This document shows, one piece after another, positions 15,396-26,154 of a DNA stretch of 33,409 bases. The stretch spans positions 1-33,409 of the forward strand of contig NZ_LQPE01000004.1 of the NCBI RefSeq assembly GCF_002101735.1, written 5' to 3'. The stretch's first letter is position 1. Every line of letters starts with the position of its first letter. The DNA is from Mycobacterium kyorinense (lineage in GTDB: Bacteria; Actinomycetota; Actinomycetes; Mycobacteriales; Mycobacteriaceae). The position numbers were made by a program, and so were the translations under genes. Below the pieces are notes generated by a model. The model had not been told where the DNA came from, ran no database searches, and saw only the letters and a list, made by a program, of their open reading frames with translations.

Positions 15396-15707
15396 TCACA
15401 GGCTCCCGCCGGCCGCGGTGATGCGGTGCGCATGGTCGTCGGCAGCCTCCCGCAACGCGGTCTCGTTGTGGCGAATGGTCTCCGCGATGGCGTGCAGCGC
15501 GTGGTGCAGCTTCATCGACTCGGCGTTCCACCGATCCACCACTTCCTTGAAGCGGGCGGCCGCGGCGCCGCCCCACACCGACGACGGCACACTGCTCATC
15601 CGACCGATGAAGGCCTGCAGCATCGCCCGGATCTCTTCGTTGCGGGTATCCGTGGTCGCCGCGACGGAGCGCATCAGGTCCAAATCGGTGCTCAGCGAGT
15701 TGGTCAC
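15396..15707 (-). CDS. esxU: ESX-4 WXG100-family protein EsxU (103 aa)
   Basis: Partner of EsxT in the ESX-4 heterodimer. The helix-turn-helix carries the classical W45-G-G47 motif (S-V-W-G-G), followed by R-W-N-A-E-S and [10 protein letters not shown], matching EsxU. The frame is open to 15830, but GTG 15707 (V-T-N-S-L-S) gives the expected length of about 103-105 residues. No strong ribosome site precedes it. The gap to the upstream Rv3446c-family gene is 37 bases, so it is probably read from the same transcript. Confidence 0.93.
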   Translation of the reverse strand: MTNSLSTDLDLMRSVAATTDTRNEEIRAMLQAFIGRMSSVPSSVWGGAAAARFKEVVDRWNAESMKLHHALHAIAETIRHNETALREAADDHAHRITAAGGSL

Positions 15708-15744
15708 ATAGATTAGGACTGCGCCAGGCCGCGTCCGGTTCCCA

Positions 15745-16914
15745 TCAACGCAGCGCCCGGGCCGACCGCACCGCCAACTCGCAGACCTCGCGAATGGCGT
15801 CCTCGTCGCCACGGCGGTTCTGGCATCCAATGGCGATCCGGATCGCCCCGTCGAGCACCACGCTCCACCGGATGTCGTGTTCGGCGCGCACCTCGCGGTA
15901 GGTCACGGCCGGGCGCCCGGCGCTGAGTCCGGACGGGTTGAAGTCGACGAAGACGCCGGACGGCTCGGCATCGATAGCGTTCTTCAGCGACTCCGCGGCG
16001 TCAACCAAAGTCTCTGCGCCGACGGGCGATTGCGTCACATGAAGCGCCAGCTGCGGATCCGACGGCGACGTGATTTGGACCCGCGCCGAACCCGGCCCGG
16101 CGATCACCCGCTGCGTGGTCCAGCCCGCCGGCACCTGCACCGCGACCCGGCCTTCGACCAGAAACGTCGTCGGCATGTTCCCCGGCTCCGGCGTCTCGTG
16201 ATGGCTGTATGCGATCAGCCCCAGCGCCGCCGCGATCAACGGGACCACCAGGATGAATCCCCCATAGCGACGGCGGCCCCGAACGACGGCGATTGCTTGT
16301 TGGTCGCCCGGAACGGTGGACGCCGCGAGCCAATGCAATCGTGCGTCGTCGATCTGGGCCACGGCCAGGCGGTCGGGCAGTCGCTCGGCGATCATCGTCG
16401 CGACGACGTGCGCTCCGGGCACCGAGTCGGGCGCGTCGATCGCCACCGTCGCAGCGTGTTCGGTCATGCGGGCGATGACGTGTGCGACGGCTTCGGCCAC
16501 CTGCTCCGGTTCTCCGCGGCGCGGTTCGGCCTTCACCACAGCGCCGGTGACCACCACCAATCGCTGCGCGATTTCGACGACAACCGTTGGCGCTGGCGAA
16601 CTCCGGGCCAGCAACCATGCCCGCGGTCGCAGCTCGACATCGTCGGCCAGAGCCTGCGCCGCAGTGGCGACGGTCGCTATCCGCGCCTGCGTCCACCATG
16701 ACGGGTGGATGAGAATGAGCCGGCCCGGGCGCTCGCAGAGTAGCGACTGCAGGACCGCACGCCACAGCGACTCCACGGCGACGGGGCGGTCGTCGACCAA
16801 CACGACCGGGTCGTCGATGCCGTCCAGGGCAGCATCCGCGTCGCTGTCTGCTGTTCTGCCGCAACATAATTGGCGTATCGAGCCCGGCCCGGCCTCGATC
16901 ACGCACGCGCTCAC
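15745..16914 (-). CDS. Type VII secretion-associated protein, Rv3446c family (389 aa)
   Basis: ESX-4-specific accessory protein of unknown biochemical role. The N-terminal part (about 1-215) has an actin/HSP70-like feel with V-V-L-V-D-D-R-P and V-V-V-T-G-A-V-V strands but no complete nucleotide motif. One membrane helix lies at about residues 218-237, followed by an extracytoplasmic C-terminal domain beginning [10 protein letters not shown], the region I know as the Rv3446c-family C-terminal domain. The GTG start at 16914 overlaps the eccC4 stop by four bases (GTGA), so translation is coupled to the ATPase. It probably bridges membrane and periplasm near the channel; that is inference. Confidence 0.88.
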   Translation of the reverse strand: MSACVIEAGPGSIRQLCCGRTADSDADAALDGIDDPVVLVDDRPVAVESLWRAVLQSLLCERPGRLILIHPSWWTQARIATVATAAQALADDVELRPRAWLLARSSPAPTVVVEIAQRLVVVTGAVVKAEPRRGEPEQVAEAVAHVIARMTEHAATVAIDAPDSVPGAHVVATMIAERLPDRLAVAQIDDARLHWLAASTVPGDQQAIAVVRGRRRYGGFILVVPLIAAALGLIAYSHHETPEPGNMPTTFLVEGRVAVQVPAGWTTQRVIAGPGSARVQITSPSDPQLALHVTQSPVGAETLVDAAESLKNAIDAEPSGVFVDFNPSGLSAGRPAVTYREVRAEHDIRWSVVLDGAIRIAIGCQNRRGDEDAIREVCELAVRSARALR

Positions 16915-19900
16915 GGCGGCGGGCTCCAGGCTACCTGCACCGATTGGCGGCCGCCGCCGCGAGTGATCAGCGTGCCGCGACCCGGCGGCAGCGGAGCCGG
17001 GCGGACCGACCCGATCAGCGGGCCGTCCTCCGGGTTTGCGCTCATCATCAGCGCCATGCAGCCGGAATCGCGCAACTCGGCCAGCAGCGGGTCGAACAGG
17101 GCGCGGGCCGCGCCGCCGCTTCGCCGGGCCACTATCAGATGCAAGCCGAGATCCCTGGCGTGGGGCAGGTATTCGACGACCCGTGTCAGCGGGTTGACGC
17201 CGCCCGCGACCATGTCGTAGTCGTCGACCACGACATAGATGTCCGGCCCCGACCACCAGGATCTTTCGCGCAGCTGCGTCTGGGTGATGTCCGGGGGTGG
17301 CAGACGGCGGCTCAGCATGTCGAGCAGTGCGGGCAGCAACGCGCCGAGCGCGGCAGCGGACGCGGCATAGCCACCGAGATGGTCGGGCTCGACGACCCCG
17401 AGCAGCGTGCGCCGGAAGTCGATGATGAACAACCGCGCCTGTGACGGCGTCGCGGTCCGCATGATTTCGCGGCAGAGGGTGCGTATCGTCGCCGTCTTCC
17501 CGCATTCGATGTCGCCGAGGATCAGTAGGTGGGTGTCCCTGCCGAAATCGACGGTGGCCGGGGCGAGTTGGCGTTCTTCCAGCCCCAGCACGATCCGGTC
17601 GCTCAGCTCGTGGTCTGCCAGGTCGACGCGGGTGGGCAGCAGGGGAATCGGGGGTGCGGTCGTTGTGCCGTGACGGCATATCTTCGCCCGGGGCAGCGCG
17701 ATCACCATGTGCTGCCCGTCGCGGGACAGTCCCCGCCCCGGCCTGCCCTCGGGGACCTGCTGTGCCCGCCGGCGGTCCAATTCGGAATCGGCGGGATCGC
17801 CGAGCCGCAACTCGATGCGGGTGCCGATCTGATCCCTCAGCGCCGGGCGCAGTTCGGCCCACCGCGAAGCCGACACCGCCACGTGGACGCCGAACGAAAG
17901 TCCCTGGGCGGCAAGGGCAGTGATCTGTTCCTGATGGTCGGTGGGCAGGGCGGCCCAGCCGTCGACCACCAGGAACACGTCATCACCGAAGCGGTCGCGG
18001 CAGCCGGTCTCCCGCGCCGTCAGGAGCGACTCCAGCTCGGCGATCGTGCGACCAACCAGATCGGGTTCGGCTCTGCCGGCCACCGACCCGACGTGCGGCA
18101 AGCACCGCAGCGACGTCAGCGTGCCACCGCCGAAGTCCAGGCAATAGAACTGCACCTGGCTTGGATCATGGGTGGCTGCGAGGGCGGTGATCAACGTGCG
18201 TAAGGCGGTCGATTTGCCCGACCGCGGCGCGCCGATCACCCCCACATTGCCCGCGGATCCGGCCAACTCGACGGTCAGCGGTGTGCGGCGCTGCTCGAAC
18301 GGGCGATCGACGATGCCGATAGGGACGGTCAAGTGACCAGCGGTATCGAAGCCGCGCAGCACGCTGTCGAGTGCCGGAGAGGCGCCGAGTGGCGGCAGCC
18401 ACACCTCATGGGCGCGCGGGCCGAGACCCGATAGCCGGTCCACCACAGTCTGCAGGACCGTGCGCTGGTCGCTTATATCGCTCCCCTTGGCCGACAAGGT
18501 GATCCGGCCCACCGGCGCCACGCTGAACCGCCGAACCAGCGCCGACTCACTGCGGCGCGGTGCGCGTCGGGCGGTTAGCCCGCATGGTTCGGAGACGTAT
18601 GTTCCGTGGAAACGAATCGGCTCGGCCGTCCCCGCGCGAAGGTAGCCCGCTCCCGGCGTATTGGGCAGGTCGTAGGCGTCTGAGCTCCCCAACACGATGC
18701 GCGACTCGGTGGCGGACAGTGTTTTCAGGCATATCCGGTAGGACAGGTGGGACTCCAGCCCACGCAGCCTGCCCTCGTCCAGGCGCTGGCTGGCCAGCAA
18801 CAGATGCATGCCCAGTGACCGGCCGAGCCGTCCGATCGCGGCAAACACCTCGGCGAAATCCGGATGCTGACTGAGCAGTTCGGAGAACTCGTCGACGATG
18901 ATGAACAGCGTGGGCAGCGAAACGCCGGAGTGCCGCGCTTGCTGGTAGGCGGTGATGTTGTCGAGGTTGCCTGCCGCCCTGAGCAATTCCTGGCGGCGAT
19001 TCATCTCGCCGGTCAACGCCTCGCGCATACGGGCGACCAGCGGCGCCTCATCGGACAGGTTGGTGATGACCGCTGCGACGTGGGGACACTGTTCAAGCCC
19101 GAGAAAGGTTGCGCCGCCCTTGAAGTCCACCAGCACCAGGTTGAGCACTTCGGGTGAGTGCCGCACCATCATGCCCAACGCGATGCTGCGTAGCAGCTCG
19201 GACTTACCCGACCCGGTGGCACCGACGCACAGACCGTGCGGGCCCATGCCGTTCTCGGCGGCCTCCTTGATGTCGAGCTCCACCGGGACGCTGTCGGTGG
19301 TCGTGCCGATCGGAACCCGGAGCCGACCGCGTCGAGATTGGCTGTGCCACAACGTGGTCGGCGTGAACGTCGCCATGTCGTCGATGCCCAGCAGTTGCTG
19401 CCAGGGCGGCGTGTCGCCACGCGACGCGTCGGCGGCGCGGTAGGCGGCCATCCGCTGCGCGCACGCCAGCGCCGCGGCCTGATCCATGCGGTCCGGACGG
19501 ACCACCACGTCGTCGTCGATGGTCAGCTGTTCGGCACCAACCCGAAGCCGCGCGCCTGCCGCGACATTGCGGGCGGCATCGACCACCGTCAACCCGACAA
19601 CCCCACCGCTGTCGACGACGACCACCACCTGCGGCGCATGTTCAAGTTGTAGCTCCGCGATCGCCTTCTCGGCCGCACGCAGCGTCGGATACACCATCCG
19701 GGCCGAGCCGACGTCGTCGGCGGTTTTCGGATGCTGGTTGTGCGGCAGCCATTTCAGCCAGTCCCAGTGCGCTCGTTCGCGGTCGTCGATCGCGCCGACG
19801 AGCATCAGCCGAGCCGGACTGTGCATGACGGCGAGCTGGCAGATCATCGCACGCAGCAATCCCCGTGCACAGGTTTCGTCGCCTGCGACCGTCATGGCGC

Positions 19901-20549
19901 CCAGCGTGCGCAAGTCAAGCGCGACCGGCACGTCCCGGATTGTCTGCTGCGCCTGCAGGAAGCGCCGCAATGCCGAGATGGTGACCGGATCCGAGCGGTT
20001 CTCCGCGGGCAGCTGCGGCGGCACGAGCCGGGTGGCGAGAGGCTGCTGGCCGGTGCCGATCCGCACGCAACAGAAGTCGGGGTCGGTCGCTCGCCGCTCC
20101 CACATCCGCTCGCCGCCGACCAGTGTCCATAGCGCATCGGGTTCTGGGTGCTGCCAGCTCAGCGACACACGTTGTGCGGCAGCGGTTTTCACCACAGTGC
20201 TGCGCAGGCCACCGAGATAGTCGAGATAGTCCGTCCGGTCGCCGTCGATGTCGGCACGCCAGCGGTCGCGGCCGGCGATCGCGGACACCACCGCCGAGAT
20301 CAACATCATCAGCGGGAACACCACGAACACCGGACTGCGCGCGATTCCGGATCGTGCGTAGAAGGCCACCGCCATCATCACAACGGTGGCACCGGCCATC
20401 GCGACCGGCAATAGCCGACTCACCACACCGGACTGCCCCGCCTGGGGAATCGGCGGCGGCGCGGCCACCGCGATGTCAGCGGTGTCGACCACCGGCGGCG
20501 GCAGCCGTGGCGCGGGCCTGAAACCCGTAGTCGCGGAACCGCTGTCCAT
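16911..20549 (-). CDS. eccC4: ESX-4 FtsK/SpoIIIE-type ATPase EccC4 (1212 aa)
   Basis: Motor and substrate-recognition subunit of the ESX-4 membrane complex. Two membrane helices near the N-terminus are followed by three ATPase domains with P-loops G443-A-T-G-S-G-K449-S, G773-A-P-R-S-G-K779-S-T and G1012-D-I-E-C-G-K1018-T. A Walker B strand L-F-I-I-V-D-E-F lies in the first. By analogy with other EccC proteins, the last domain binds the C-terminal signal of the Esx pair. It is a single gene, not split as in ESX-1. The frame is open to 20636, but ATG 20549 has a strong GGGGGAGG ribosome site and is preferred. Divergent from eccD4; the 20550-20661 gap holds both promoters. Confidence 0.97.
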   Translation of the reverse strand: MDSGSATTGFRPAPRLPPPVVDTADIAVAAPPPIPQAGQSGVVSRLLPVAMAGATVVMMAVAFYARSGIARSPVFVVFPLMMLISAVVSAIAGRDRWRADIDGDRTDYLDYLGGLRSTVVKTAAAQRVSLSWQHPEPDALWTLVGGERMWERRATDPDFCCVRIGTGQQPLATRLVPPQLPAENRSDPVTISALRRFLQAQQTIRDVPVALDLRTLGAMTVAGDETCARGLLRAMICQLAVMHSPARLMLVGAIDDRERAHWDWLKWLPHNQHPKTADDVGSARMVYPTLRAAEKAIAELQLEHAPQVVVVVDSGGVVGLTVVDAARNVAAGARLRVGAEQLTIDDDVVVRPDRMDQAAALACAQRMAAYRAADASRGDTPPWQQLLGIDDMATFTPTTLWHSQSRRGRLRVPIGTTTDSVPVELDIKEAAENGMGPHGLCVGATGSGKSELLRSIALGMMVRHSPEVLNLVLVDFKGGATFLGLEQCPHVAAVITNLSDEAPLVARMREALTGEMNRRQELLRAAGNLDNITAYQQARHSGVSLPTLFIIVDEFSELLSQHPDFAEVFAAIGRLGRSLGMHLLLASQRLDEGRLRGLESHLSYRICLKTLSATESRIVLGSSDAYDLPNTPGAGYLRAGTAEPIRFHGTYVSEPCGLTARRAPRRSESALVRRFSVAPVGRITLSAKGSDISDQRTVLQTVVDRLSGLGPRAHEVWLPPLGASPALDSVLRGFDTAGHLTVPIGIVDRPFEQRRTPLTVELAGSAGNVGVIGAPRSGKSTALRTLITALAATHDPSQVQFYCLDFGGGTLTSLRCLPHVGSVAGRAEPDLVGRTIAELESLLTARETGCRDRFGDDVFLVVDGWAALPTDHQEQITALAAQGLSFGVHVAVSASRWAELRPALRDQIGTRIELRLGDPADSELDRRRAQQVPEGRPGRGLSRDGQHMVIALPRAKICRHGTTTAPPIPLLPTRVDLADHELSDRIVLGLEERQLAPATVDFGRDTHLLILGDIECGKTATIRTLCREIMRTATPSQARLFIIDFRRTLLGVVEPDHLGGYAASAAALGALLPALLDMLSRRLPPPDITQTQLRERSWWSGPDIYVVVDDYDMVAGGVNPLTRVVEYLPHARDLGLHLIVARRSGGAARALFDPLLAELRDSGCMALMMSANPEDGPLIGSVRPAPLPPGRGTLITRGGGRQSVQVAWSPPP

Positions 20550-20649
20550 GCCGGCCTCCCCCGCCGATCGCGATTGCACGCTAAGCACCTCCGTGATCGC
20601 GCGCAAGTCAGCTGTGGATCGACGTCTGCGCGGCACTGCCGGCGCCGGT

Positions 20650-20655
20650 TAGCGT
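20650..20655 (+). promoter_or_regulatory. -10 box of leaderless eccD4
   Basis: TAGCGT ends six bases before the GTG at 20662, placing the transcript start on the start codon of eccD4. Confidence 0.6.
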
Positions 20656-20661
20656 GCCCAC

Positions 20662-22002
20662 GTGCAGGAAGCAGATCTGCGCCGAGTGTCGATTCACGCC
20701 GACGAGATCCGGGTCGACCTGGCGCTGCCGACCGCCGTGCCGATCGCAACCCTGATCCCGTCGATCGTGGACATCCTGCCCGCCGGGCACACCCACCGCG
20801 ACGGGCCGACGTGCTACCAGCTGTCGTGTCCCGGGCAGATCGCCATGGACGGGTCGACGACATTGGCGCAACAGGGAATTCGCGACGGCGCAACGCTGAT
20901 TCTCACCCGCTCGTCCGTCGATATCCCGGCGCCACAGTTCGACGACGCCGCCGACGCCGTGGCCGCCTCACTCGCCACAGCGGCTCATCCGTGGACCCGG
21001 CACGCAGCCCGGGTCACCGGCGGTCTCTCGGCGCTCTGGCTGGCGAGCCTCGGCGCAATGCTTCTGACACGGCAATCGTTGTGTGCCAACGCGGACCGGC
21101 ATGCCGGTGCCGCGATTGCAGCCGCGGCCGGTGGTTTCGCACTTGTCGCAGCCACAGTGGCAGACCGTGGATTCCGTGACAGTTTCGCCACGCGGGCGCT
21201 GGGGTTACTGGCAATCGGATTCGCCGCGGTCGCTGGCCTGCTGGCGGTCCCCGGCGGTCCTGCCGCCCCCAACGCATTGCTCGCTGCGACGACGGCCGCT
21301 GTCATCGCGGTAAGTGTGCTAAGCCTAACGGGCGGCGACACAGCACTATTCATCGCGGTGGTCGGTTTCGCGCTGGCTTCAGCGGTCGCCGCGCTCGCGG
21401 CCACCCTGACGACCGTGCCGCTACCGGCGATCGGTGCGATCTGCGTCGTGGTGTCGCTGGCGCTGATCGCTGCTTCGCCACCGCTCTCGATCGTGTTGGC
21501 CGGGTTATCACCCCGGTTGGCCGACAATATGCCCACAGACACGCTGCCCGCCAAGGCGATCCGGGCCAATATCTGGCTGACCGGGCTGATCGGCACGTTC
21601 TCCACCACGGCGGCATTCGGCGCCGCAGCGGTCGCGATGTGGCCCAGCGGCGGCCGGGGTATCGGTGTCGTATTCGCCACTCTGACCGGCGCGGTGCTGC
21701 TGTCGCAAGCACGCTCACACCGCGACATGCCGAAAGGCGTGACGCTGGTGGTGAACGGCACGGCCGCACTCAGCGCAGCCTTCATGGGCGCCACCGCCTC
21801 CTTCCGGCCCTCCATCCTGTGGCTGGCGGCGACGACGGCCATGCTGAGCGCCGCGACTTTCGTCGTTCCCACTGTGCGACTTTCCCCTATCGCACAGCGG
21901 GGCCTCGGGATGCTGGAACGTCTCGCGCTGGCGGCCCTGGTCCCGCTGGCGTGCTGGATCTGCGGACTCTACGGCGCAGCCCGGGGCCTCAACCTGCGAT
22001 GA
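20662..22002 (+). CDS. eccD4: ESX-4 membrane channel component EccD4 (446 aa)
   Basis: Core subunit of the ESX-4 inner-membrane complex. The first 85 or so residues form the ubiquitin-like cytoplasmic domain (R-R-V-S-I-H-A-D through T-L-I-L-T-R), then about eleven hydrophobic segments fill residues 115-440, the EccD topology. Length is normal for EccD4. Starts at GTG 20662, predicted leaderless. Its stop overlaps the mycP4 start by four bases (ATGA), so the two are co-translated. Ala- and Val-rich membrane segments give the compositional look of the gene. Confidence 0.96.
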   Translation: MQEADLRRVSIHADEIRVDLALPTAVPIATLIPSIVDILPAGHTHRDGPTCYQLSCPGQIAMDGSTTLAQQGIRDGATLILTRSSVDIPAPQFDDAADAVAASLATAAHPWTRHAARVTGGLSALWLASLGAMLLTRQSLCANADRHAGAAIAAAAGGFALVAATVADRGFRDSFATRALGLLAIGFAAVAGLLAVPGGPAAPNALLAATTAAVIAVSVLSLTGGDTALFIAVVGFALASAVAALAATLTTVPLPAIGAICVVVSLALIAASPPLSIVLAGLSPRLADNMPTDTLPAKAIRANIWLTGLIGTFSTTAAFGAAAVAMWPSGGRGIGVVFATLTGAVLLSQARSHRDMPKGVTLVVNGTAALSAAFMGATASFRPSILWLAATTAMLSAATFVVPTVRLSPIAQRGLGMLERLALAALVPLACWICGLYGAARGLNLR

Positions 22003-23342
22003 CCGGGCGGGTGCCGCGAGCGGCGAGCTGCGTCGCGACCGTTGCGTTCGCACTGTGGGCCGCGCTGCCCGCGCACGCGGTCACACCGCCACCGATCGAC
22101 CGCAGTCGGCTGCCGGCACCCGCATCGCCGGCCCCTCCCACACCGACCGTGCAGCGCGAGGTGTGCGAGGAGCCGTCCTCGCCTGTCCACGACGACAAGC
22201 CAACCCAGCTCGCCGGCATTGACCTTCCGCAGGTGTGGCGACTCAGCCGCGGCTCTGGTCAACGGGTCGCGGTCATCGACACCGGCGTGGCGCCGCATCC
22301 ACGGCTACCCAACACCGTGGCCGGCGGGGACTATGTGTTCACCGGCGACGGCACGCAGGACTGCGACGGCCACGGCACCGCGGTTGCCGGAATCATCGCC
22401 GCGGCACCGGATCCCGAGCAGGACGGTTTCAGTGGCATCGCACCCGACGTCACGTTGATCAGCATCCGGCAATCCAGCACCAAATTCGGCGCGGCCGCGG
22501 ATCCGTCGAACACCGGATTTGGCGATGTGGACACGTTGGCCAAAGCGGTCCGGACCGCAGCCGATCTCGGTGCTTCGGTGATCAACGTCTCCTCGGTCGC
22601 CTGTGTCCCGGTAGATTCCGGGCTCGACGACCGCGCCTTGGGCGCAGCGCTGGCCTATGCCGTCGACACCAAGGATGCGGTCGTGATCGCGGCCGCCGGC
22701 AACACCGGCGGCCCGGCGCAGTGCCCGGCGCAGCAACCCGAAACCACCTGGGACACCGCCACCGTCGCCGTCAGCCCGGCGTGGTACGACGACTACGTGC
22801 TGACGGTCGGATCGGTAAACCCGCACGGCGAATCATCGGCGTTCACACTCGCCGGCCCATGGGTCGACGTGGCCGCGCCCGGTGAGGCGGTGATCTCGCT
22901 CAGTCTGACCGGCGATGGGATACTGAATGCACTTGGCGCAGAGCCTGATTCAGACCCGCTGTCGGGAACCAGTTACGCCGCACCGGTGGTGAGCGGGCTG
23001 GCCGCGCTGATCCGCTCCCGGTTCCCGGCGCTGTCCGCCCGGCAGGTGATGCAACGCATCGAGGCCACCGCGCATCATCCGCCACGCGGGCGGGATCCGT
23101 TGGTGGGCAACGGCGTCGTCGACGTCCTCGCCGCCGTCAGCACCGACGCGCCGGCGAATCCACCGCCCCGTGACCGGCCGGTGCCCGTTGCGCCGCCAAC
23201 CCAACCCGCGGCTCCCGACCGCAGCTCCCGCAACACCGCATTCACCGGTGCGGCGATCTGCCTGGCGGTGCTCGCGATGGCGCTGATTGCCGGCAGGGTG
23301 ACGGCCCGGCTACGGCGCACCGATGGCGTCCCGCGCGACTAA
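21999..23342 (+). CDS. mycP4: Mycosin-4 subtilisin-type serine protease (447 aa)
   Basis: Membrane-anchored subtilase of ESX-4, acting on the outer face of the inner membrane and, by analogy with other mycosins, needed to stabilise the secretion complex. It has a signal peptide ending A-L-P-A-H-A near residue 27, the triad D94 (I-D94-T-G), H125 (G-H125-G-T) and S325 (G-T-S325-Y-A-A-P), oxyanion N235 (A-G-N235-T-G-G), a Pro-rich linker, and a C-terminal membrane helix followed by basic residues. All catalytic residues are intact. Starts at ATG 21999 overlapping eccD4. The last 33 bases overlap the convergent eccB4. Confidence 0.97.
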   Translation: MTGRVPRAASCVATVAFALWAALPAHAVTPPPIDRSRLPAPASPAPPTPTVQREVCEEPSSPVHDDKPTQLAGIDLPQVWRLSRGSGQRVAVIDTGVAPHPRLPNTVAGGDYVFTGDGTQDCDGHGTAVAGIIAAAPDPEQDGFSGIAPDVTLISIRQSSTKFGAAADPSNTGFGDVDTLAKAVRTAADLGASVINVSSVACVPVDSGLDDRALGAALAYAVDTKDAVVIAAAGNTGGPAQCPAQQPETTWDTATVAVSPAWYDDYVLTVGSVNPHGESSAFTLAGPWVDVAAPGEAVISLSLTGDGILNALGAEPDSDPLSGTSYAAPVVSGLAALIRSRFPALSARQVMQRIEATAHHPPRGRDPLVGNGVVDVLAAVSTDAPANPPPRDRPVPVAPPTQPAAPDRSSRNTAFTGAAICLAVLAMALIAGRVTARLRRTDGVPRD

Positions 23343-24653
23343 CGCATGCGCCCTGCTCAGTTCCGGTCCCGCCGGCAGCGTCGCCAGCACCGGCCATGGC
23401 GCCGGAATGGCCGTCTGAGGCAGACCCAGAGCGCGCGCGGCGTCGTCGTCGCGGACGGCGAACCGCACCCCGGTATCGGTGACCAACTGGCGGGCGCCGG
23501 CCTCAGGGTTGTCGCCCGACAAGCCAGTGGCGCGGACGTAAGCACTGCGACCGGACGGGACGGCGACGGCGTCGACGGCGGGACCCGCGCCGTCGGCTTG
23601 CGACAGCGCCACCGGCTGCTGGCCCGCCGGGATGGGAGGAGCCCCGGCGACAATCGACACAGCGGCACCCGCGGGCGTGGGTGACCACGTCGCGCAGAGC
23701 GGCATGCGGTCGACATCCAGGGGCTCCGAAGCCCGTTCGGGGAATGTGGATACCGGCAGATCGGTCACTGTCGGAGCGGAGCGGATGACGTCGGGGGCCA
23801 CCGAGATGATGGTGCGGGCGCCGCGAGTGTCGGTGAGCCGCACAAGGTCTGCGGCAACCTGCCCGACGCGCTGTACCCCTCCCGGGAGCACGACGTAGTG
23901 CTCGTCGCCGTCGGCGCGTGCGATGCGCAGCACGCTGCCGATCGGGAATCCCGGTAACCGGCCCGGCCCACCCCCGGGAATGCGCGGCGCGGTGATCGGC
24001 GGCGCCTCCGGGATAGCATTCAGCAGGGCGTGCGAAACCTTGTGTGGCACAGCATTGTCCAACCGCAGAGCACGGACCACCGCGGGCTCGGTGATGTCGA
24101 CCACTGCTCGACGTCCGTCGTAGAGCAGGTAGGTCGCACCGGAATCTGCGGTCACCAGCACGGTCTGCCCCTGCTCATGCGACGCGTCCCGGGACCCGGC
24201 GATGACCATCGTGCCGGCGTCGCTGTCACAGACAGCCCAGCTGGTTTCGTCGGCGCCCAGCGGCTCGGGCAGAAATTGGGGCGCACCGGGGATTCCCATC
24301 AACGGACCGTGCTTGACGCGGCTCAGCTCGGATTCGGCCACCGGCTGCGGATTGCTGGTCGACGCCGCGATCAGTCGCGCCGACGCCAGGTTCAGCACCG
24401 GATGCCAGGTGTCGCCGACCCGGACGTAGAGCGCTCCGGACTGCCGGCCCATCACGATCGGCGCGTTTCCCAACACCCCCTGCGGCCGCAGCACGGCCAT
24501 TACCGCACCGGCGGCAACCACGATTGCCGCCACCAGAGCACCGGCCGCCAAAGCCCGCATCGGTTGGGCGGGAGCATCCCGGCCCAGCAGCGCGCATTCG
24601 ATGCGGCGTAGCAGAAAACGATACCCGCTGAGGTGCAGCTGGGTGGTGGCCAT
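23310..24653 (-). CDS. eccB4: ESX-4 membrane component EccB4 (447 aa)
   Basis: Single-pass membrane protein of the ESX-4 complex with a large periplasmic domain. The N-terminus carries the EccB signature H-L-S-G-Y-R-F-L-L-R-R-I-E, one membrane helix follows at about residues 33-53, then R-P-Q-G-V-L-G-x-A-P-I-V-M and the periplasmic repeats with conserved Cys (W-A-V-C-D-S-D and L-C-A-T-W). It ends near the family's P-A-P-W-P-V-L-x-x-L-P-x-G-P-x-L-S. The frame continues upstream, but ATG 24653 with a GGGGGA ribosome site is the proper start. Convergent with mycP4 and divergent from cut3. Confidence 0.96.
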   Translation of the reverse strand: MATTQLHLSGYRFLLRRIECALLGRDAPAQPMRALAAGALVAAIVVAAGAVMAVLRPQGVLGNAPIVMGRQSGALYVRVGDTWHPVLNLASARLIAASTSNPQPVAESELSRVKHGPLMGIPGAPQFLPEPLGADETSWAVCDSDAGTMVIAGSRDASHEQGQTVLVTADSGATYLLYDGRRAVVDITEPAVVRALRLDNAVPHKVSHALLNAIPEAPPITAPRIPGGGPGRLPGFPIGSVLRIARADGDEHYVVLPGGVQRVGQVAADLVRLTDTRGARTIISVAPDVIRSAPTVTDLPVSTFPERASEPLDVDRMPLCATWSPTPAGAAVSIVAGAPPIPAGQQPVALSQADGAGPAVDAVAVPSGRSAYVRATGLSGDNPEAGARQLVTDTGVRFAVRDDDAARALGLPQTAIPAPWPVLATLPAGPELSRAHALVARDAIGAP

Positions 24654-24744
24654 GGTTCCCCCGGAATCGACCTCACGATAAGCCGGTGGCCGGCCCTCGT
24701 GCGCCCGCCGATCCACAGGAAATGAGGATTTCGCAGGTTACCGG

Positions 24745-24750
24745 TAATAT
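24745..24750 (+). promoter_or_regulatory. -10 box of leaderless cut3
   Basis: TAATAT ends six bases before the GTG at 24757. Confidence 0.65.
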
Positions 24751-24756
24751 CTCCTC

Positions 24757-25476
24757 GTGCTCTCCCACCACACCCGTCGCTGGAACCGCCTGGGCGCCGC
24801 GGTACTGGCCGCCGGCGCCATGCTGGTCGCCCCCAGCGCATTGCCGGTCGGCGTCCCGTCAGCCTCTGCCGTCGACTGCCCGGACGTCGAGGTGATCTTC
24901 GCCCGGGGGACCAGCGAAAAGCCCGGTGTCGGACGCGTCGGCCAGGCCCTGGTCGACTCGCTGCGCCAGCAAACCGGCCTGAACATCGACGCCTACGGCG
25001 TGAACTATCCCGCGGGCAAGTTGCAGTTAGGCGGCGGCGACGGCGCCAACGACACCATCAAGCGGGTCAAAGACGTCGTGCAGGCCTGCCCGAACACCAA
25101 GATCGTGCTCGGCGGATACTCCCAGGGCGCCTCGGTGATGGACATCGTGGCGGGGGTGCCGGTGGGCGGGGTTACCTTCGGAAGCCCGCTGCCCGCCGAA
25201 TACGCCGACAACATCACCGCGCTTGCCACCTTCGGCAACATCGCCGACCGGTCGGGCAGCCCGATCTCCGCCCAGAGCGCATTGCTGGGTTCCAAGGCCA
25301 TCGACCTGTGCAACCCCGGGGACCCGATCTGCCACGCCGGCCCCGGTAACGAGTGGAGCGATCACACCGACGGCTACGTGCCCACCTACACCACGCAGGC
25401 GGCGACGTTCATCGCGGCCAAGCTGTTGGCGGCTCAGACTCAGGCGCCGCCGCAACCCGACGTACACATCAATTAG
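24757..25476 (+). CDS. cut3: Secreted cutinase-family esterase Cut3 (239 aa)
   Basis: Exported serine esterase of the cutinase/CULP family, likely acting on lipid esters at the cell envelope. A Sec signal peptide ends A-S-A before V-D-C-P-D-V-E-V. The triad is complete: S122 in G-G-Y-S122-Q-G, D189 in C-N-P-G-D189-P-I-C and H203 in W-S-D-H203. The paired Cys residues of the family are present. GTG 24757 is preceded by TAATAT at the leaderless distance; no ribosome site is seen. The M. tuberculosis protein is annotated somewhat longer, so its start may differ. The next cutinase follows after 18 bases but has its own promoter box. Confidence 0.95.
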   Translation: MLSHHTRRWNRLGAAVLAAGAMLVAPSALPVGVPSASAVDCPDVEVIFARGTSEKPGVGRVGQALVDSLRQQTGLNIDAYGVNYPAGKLQLGGGDGANDTIKRVKDVVQACPNTKIVLGGYSQGASVMDIVAGVPVGGVTFGSPLPAEYADNITALATFGNIADRSGSPISAQSALLGSKAIDLCNPGDPICHAGPGNEWSDHTDGYVPTYTTQAATFIAAKLLAAQTQAPPQPDVHIN

Positions 25477-25482
25477 ACCGGC

Positions 25483-25488
25483 TAATAT
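25483..25488 (+). promoter_or_regulatory. -10 box of leaderless cut4
   Basis: TAATAT ends six bases before the ATG at 25495, an identical box and spacing to that of cut3, in the 18-base gap between the two cutinase genes. Confidence 0.65.
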
Positions 25489-25494
25489 CGGGCT

Positions 25495-26151
25495 ATGAAC
25501 CTCCGCTCGATACGTTCGCTGGTGCTCGCTGCGTTGTTTGCCGCGGCGGCGTTGGTGAATGGCCCCGCACCCGCCGCGTCGGCGGCGTCCTGCCCGGATG
25601 CCCAACTGGTATTCGCCCGCGGCCGGATGGAGCCGCCCGGGCCCGGGCAGATCGGCAACGCGCTGCTCAGCGCGCTGCGCCCCAGGGTGGCCAGCAAGAA
25701 CATCGGTCTGTATGCCGTCAACTACGCCGCGAACACCGATGTGCAGCAGGGCGCCAACGACATGAGCGGTCACGTCCAGTACATGGCCAACAACTGCCCG
25801 GACACCCGGCTGGTGCTCGGCGGCTACTCGCTCGGCGCTGCCGTCACTGATGTGGTCCTCGCCGCGCCCGGCCCGATGTTCGGGTTCGACAATCCGCTGC
25901 CGCCCGGGGTGGATCAGCACGTCGCCGCGGTCGCGCTATTCGGCAACGGAAGTCAATGGGTGGGGCCGATCACCAACTTCAACCCGACCTACAACGACCG
26001 GACCATCGAGCTGTGTCACGGCGACGATCCGATTTGCAACCCGGCGGATCCGAAGACCTGGCAGAACAACTGGCCTCAGCACCTGGCGCCCGCCTACATC
26101 CAGGCCGGCATGGTCAATCAAGCCGCCGACTTCGTCGCCGGCAAGCTCTGA
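25495..26151 (+). CDS. cut4: Secreted cutinase-family protein Cut4 (218 aa)
   Basis: Second exported cutinase-family serine esterase, a diverged tandem paralogue of cut3. A Sec signal peptide ends near A-A-S-A before A-S-C-P-D-A. The triad residues are S112 in G-G-Y-S112-L-G, D178 in C-H-G-D-D178-P-I-C and H196 in W-P-Q-H196, all present. It keeps the family's Cys pairs but differs from cut3 around the active site (S-L-G rather than S-Q-G) and has a shorter N-terminus. Predicted leaderless from its own TAATAT box. It ends three bases before the convergent truA. The genes numbered Rv3453 and Rv3454 in M. tuberculosis are missing here. Confidence 0.94.
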   Translation: MNLRSIRSLVLAALFAAAALVNGPAPAASAASCPDAQLVFARGRMEPPGPGQIGNALLSALRPRVASKNIGLYAVNYAANTDVQQGANDMSGHVQYMANNCPDTRLVLGGYSLGAAVTDVVLAAPGPMFGFDNPLPPGVDQHVAAVALFGNGSQWVGPITNFNPTYNDRTIELCHGDDPICNPADPKTWQNNWPQHLAPAYIQAGMVNQAADFVAGKL

Positions 26152-26154
26152 ACT

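Noticed and set aside
15708..15830. Longer esxU starting at 15830
   Set aside because: It would overlap the upstream gene and add residues unlike any Esx N-terminus; GTG 15707 gives the family length.
20550..20636. Longer eccC4 starting at 20636
   Set aside because: Extra residues are Arg-rich without conservation signs, and a strong ribosome site precedes ATG 20549; kept only as an alternative.
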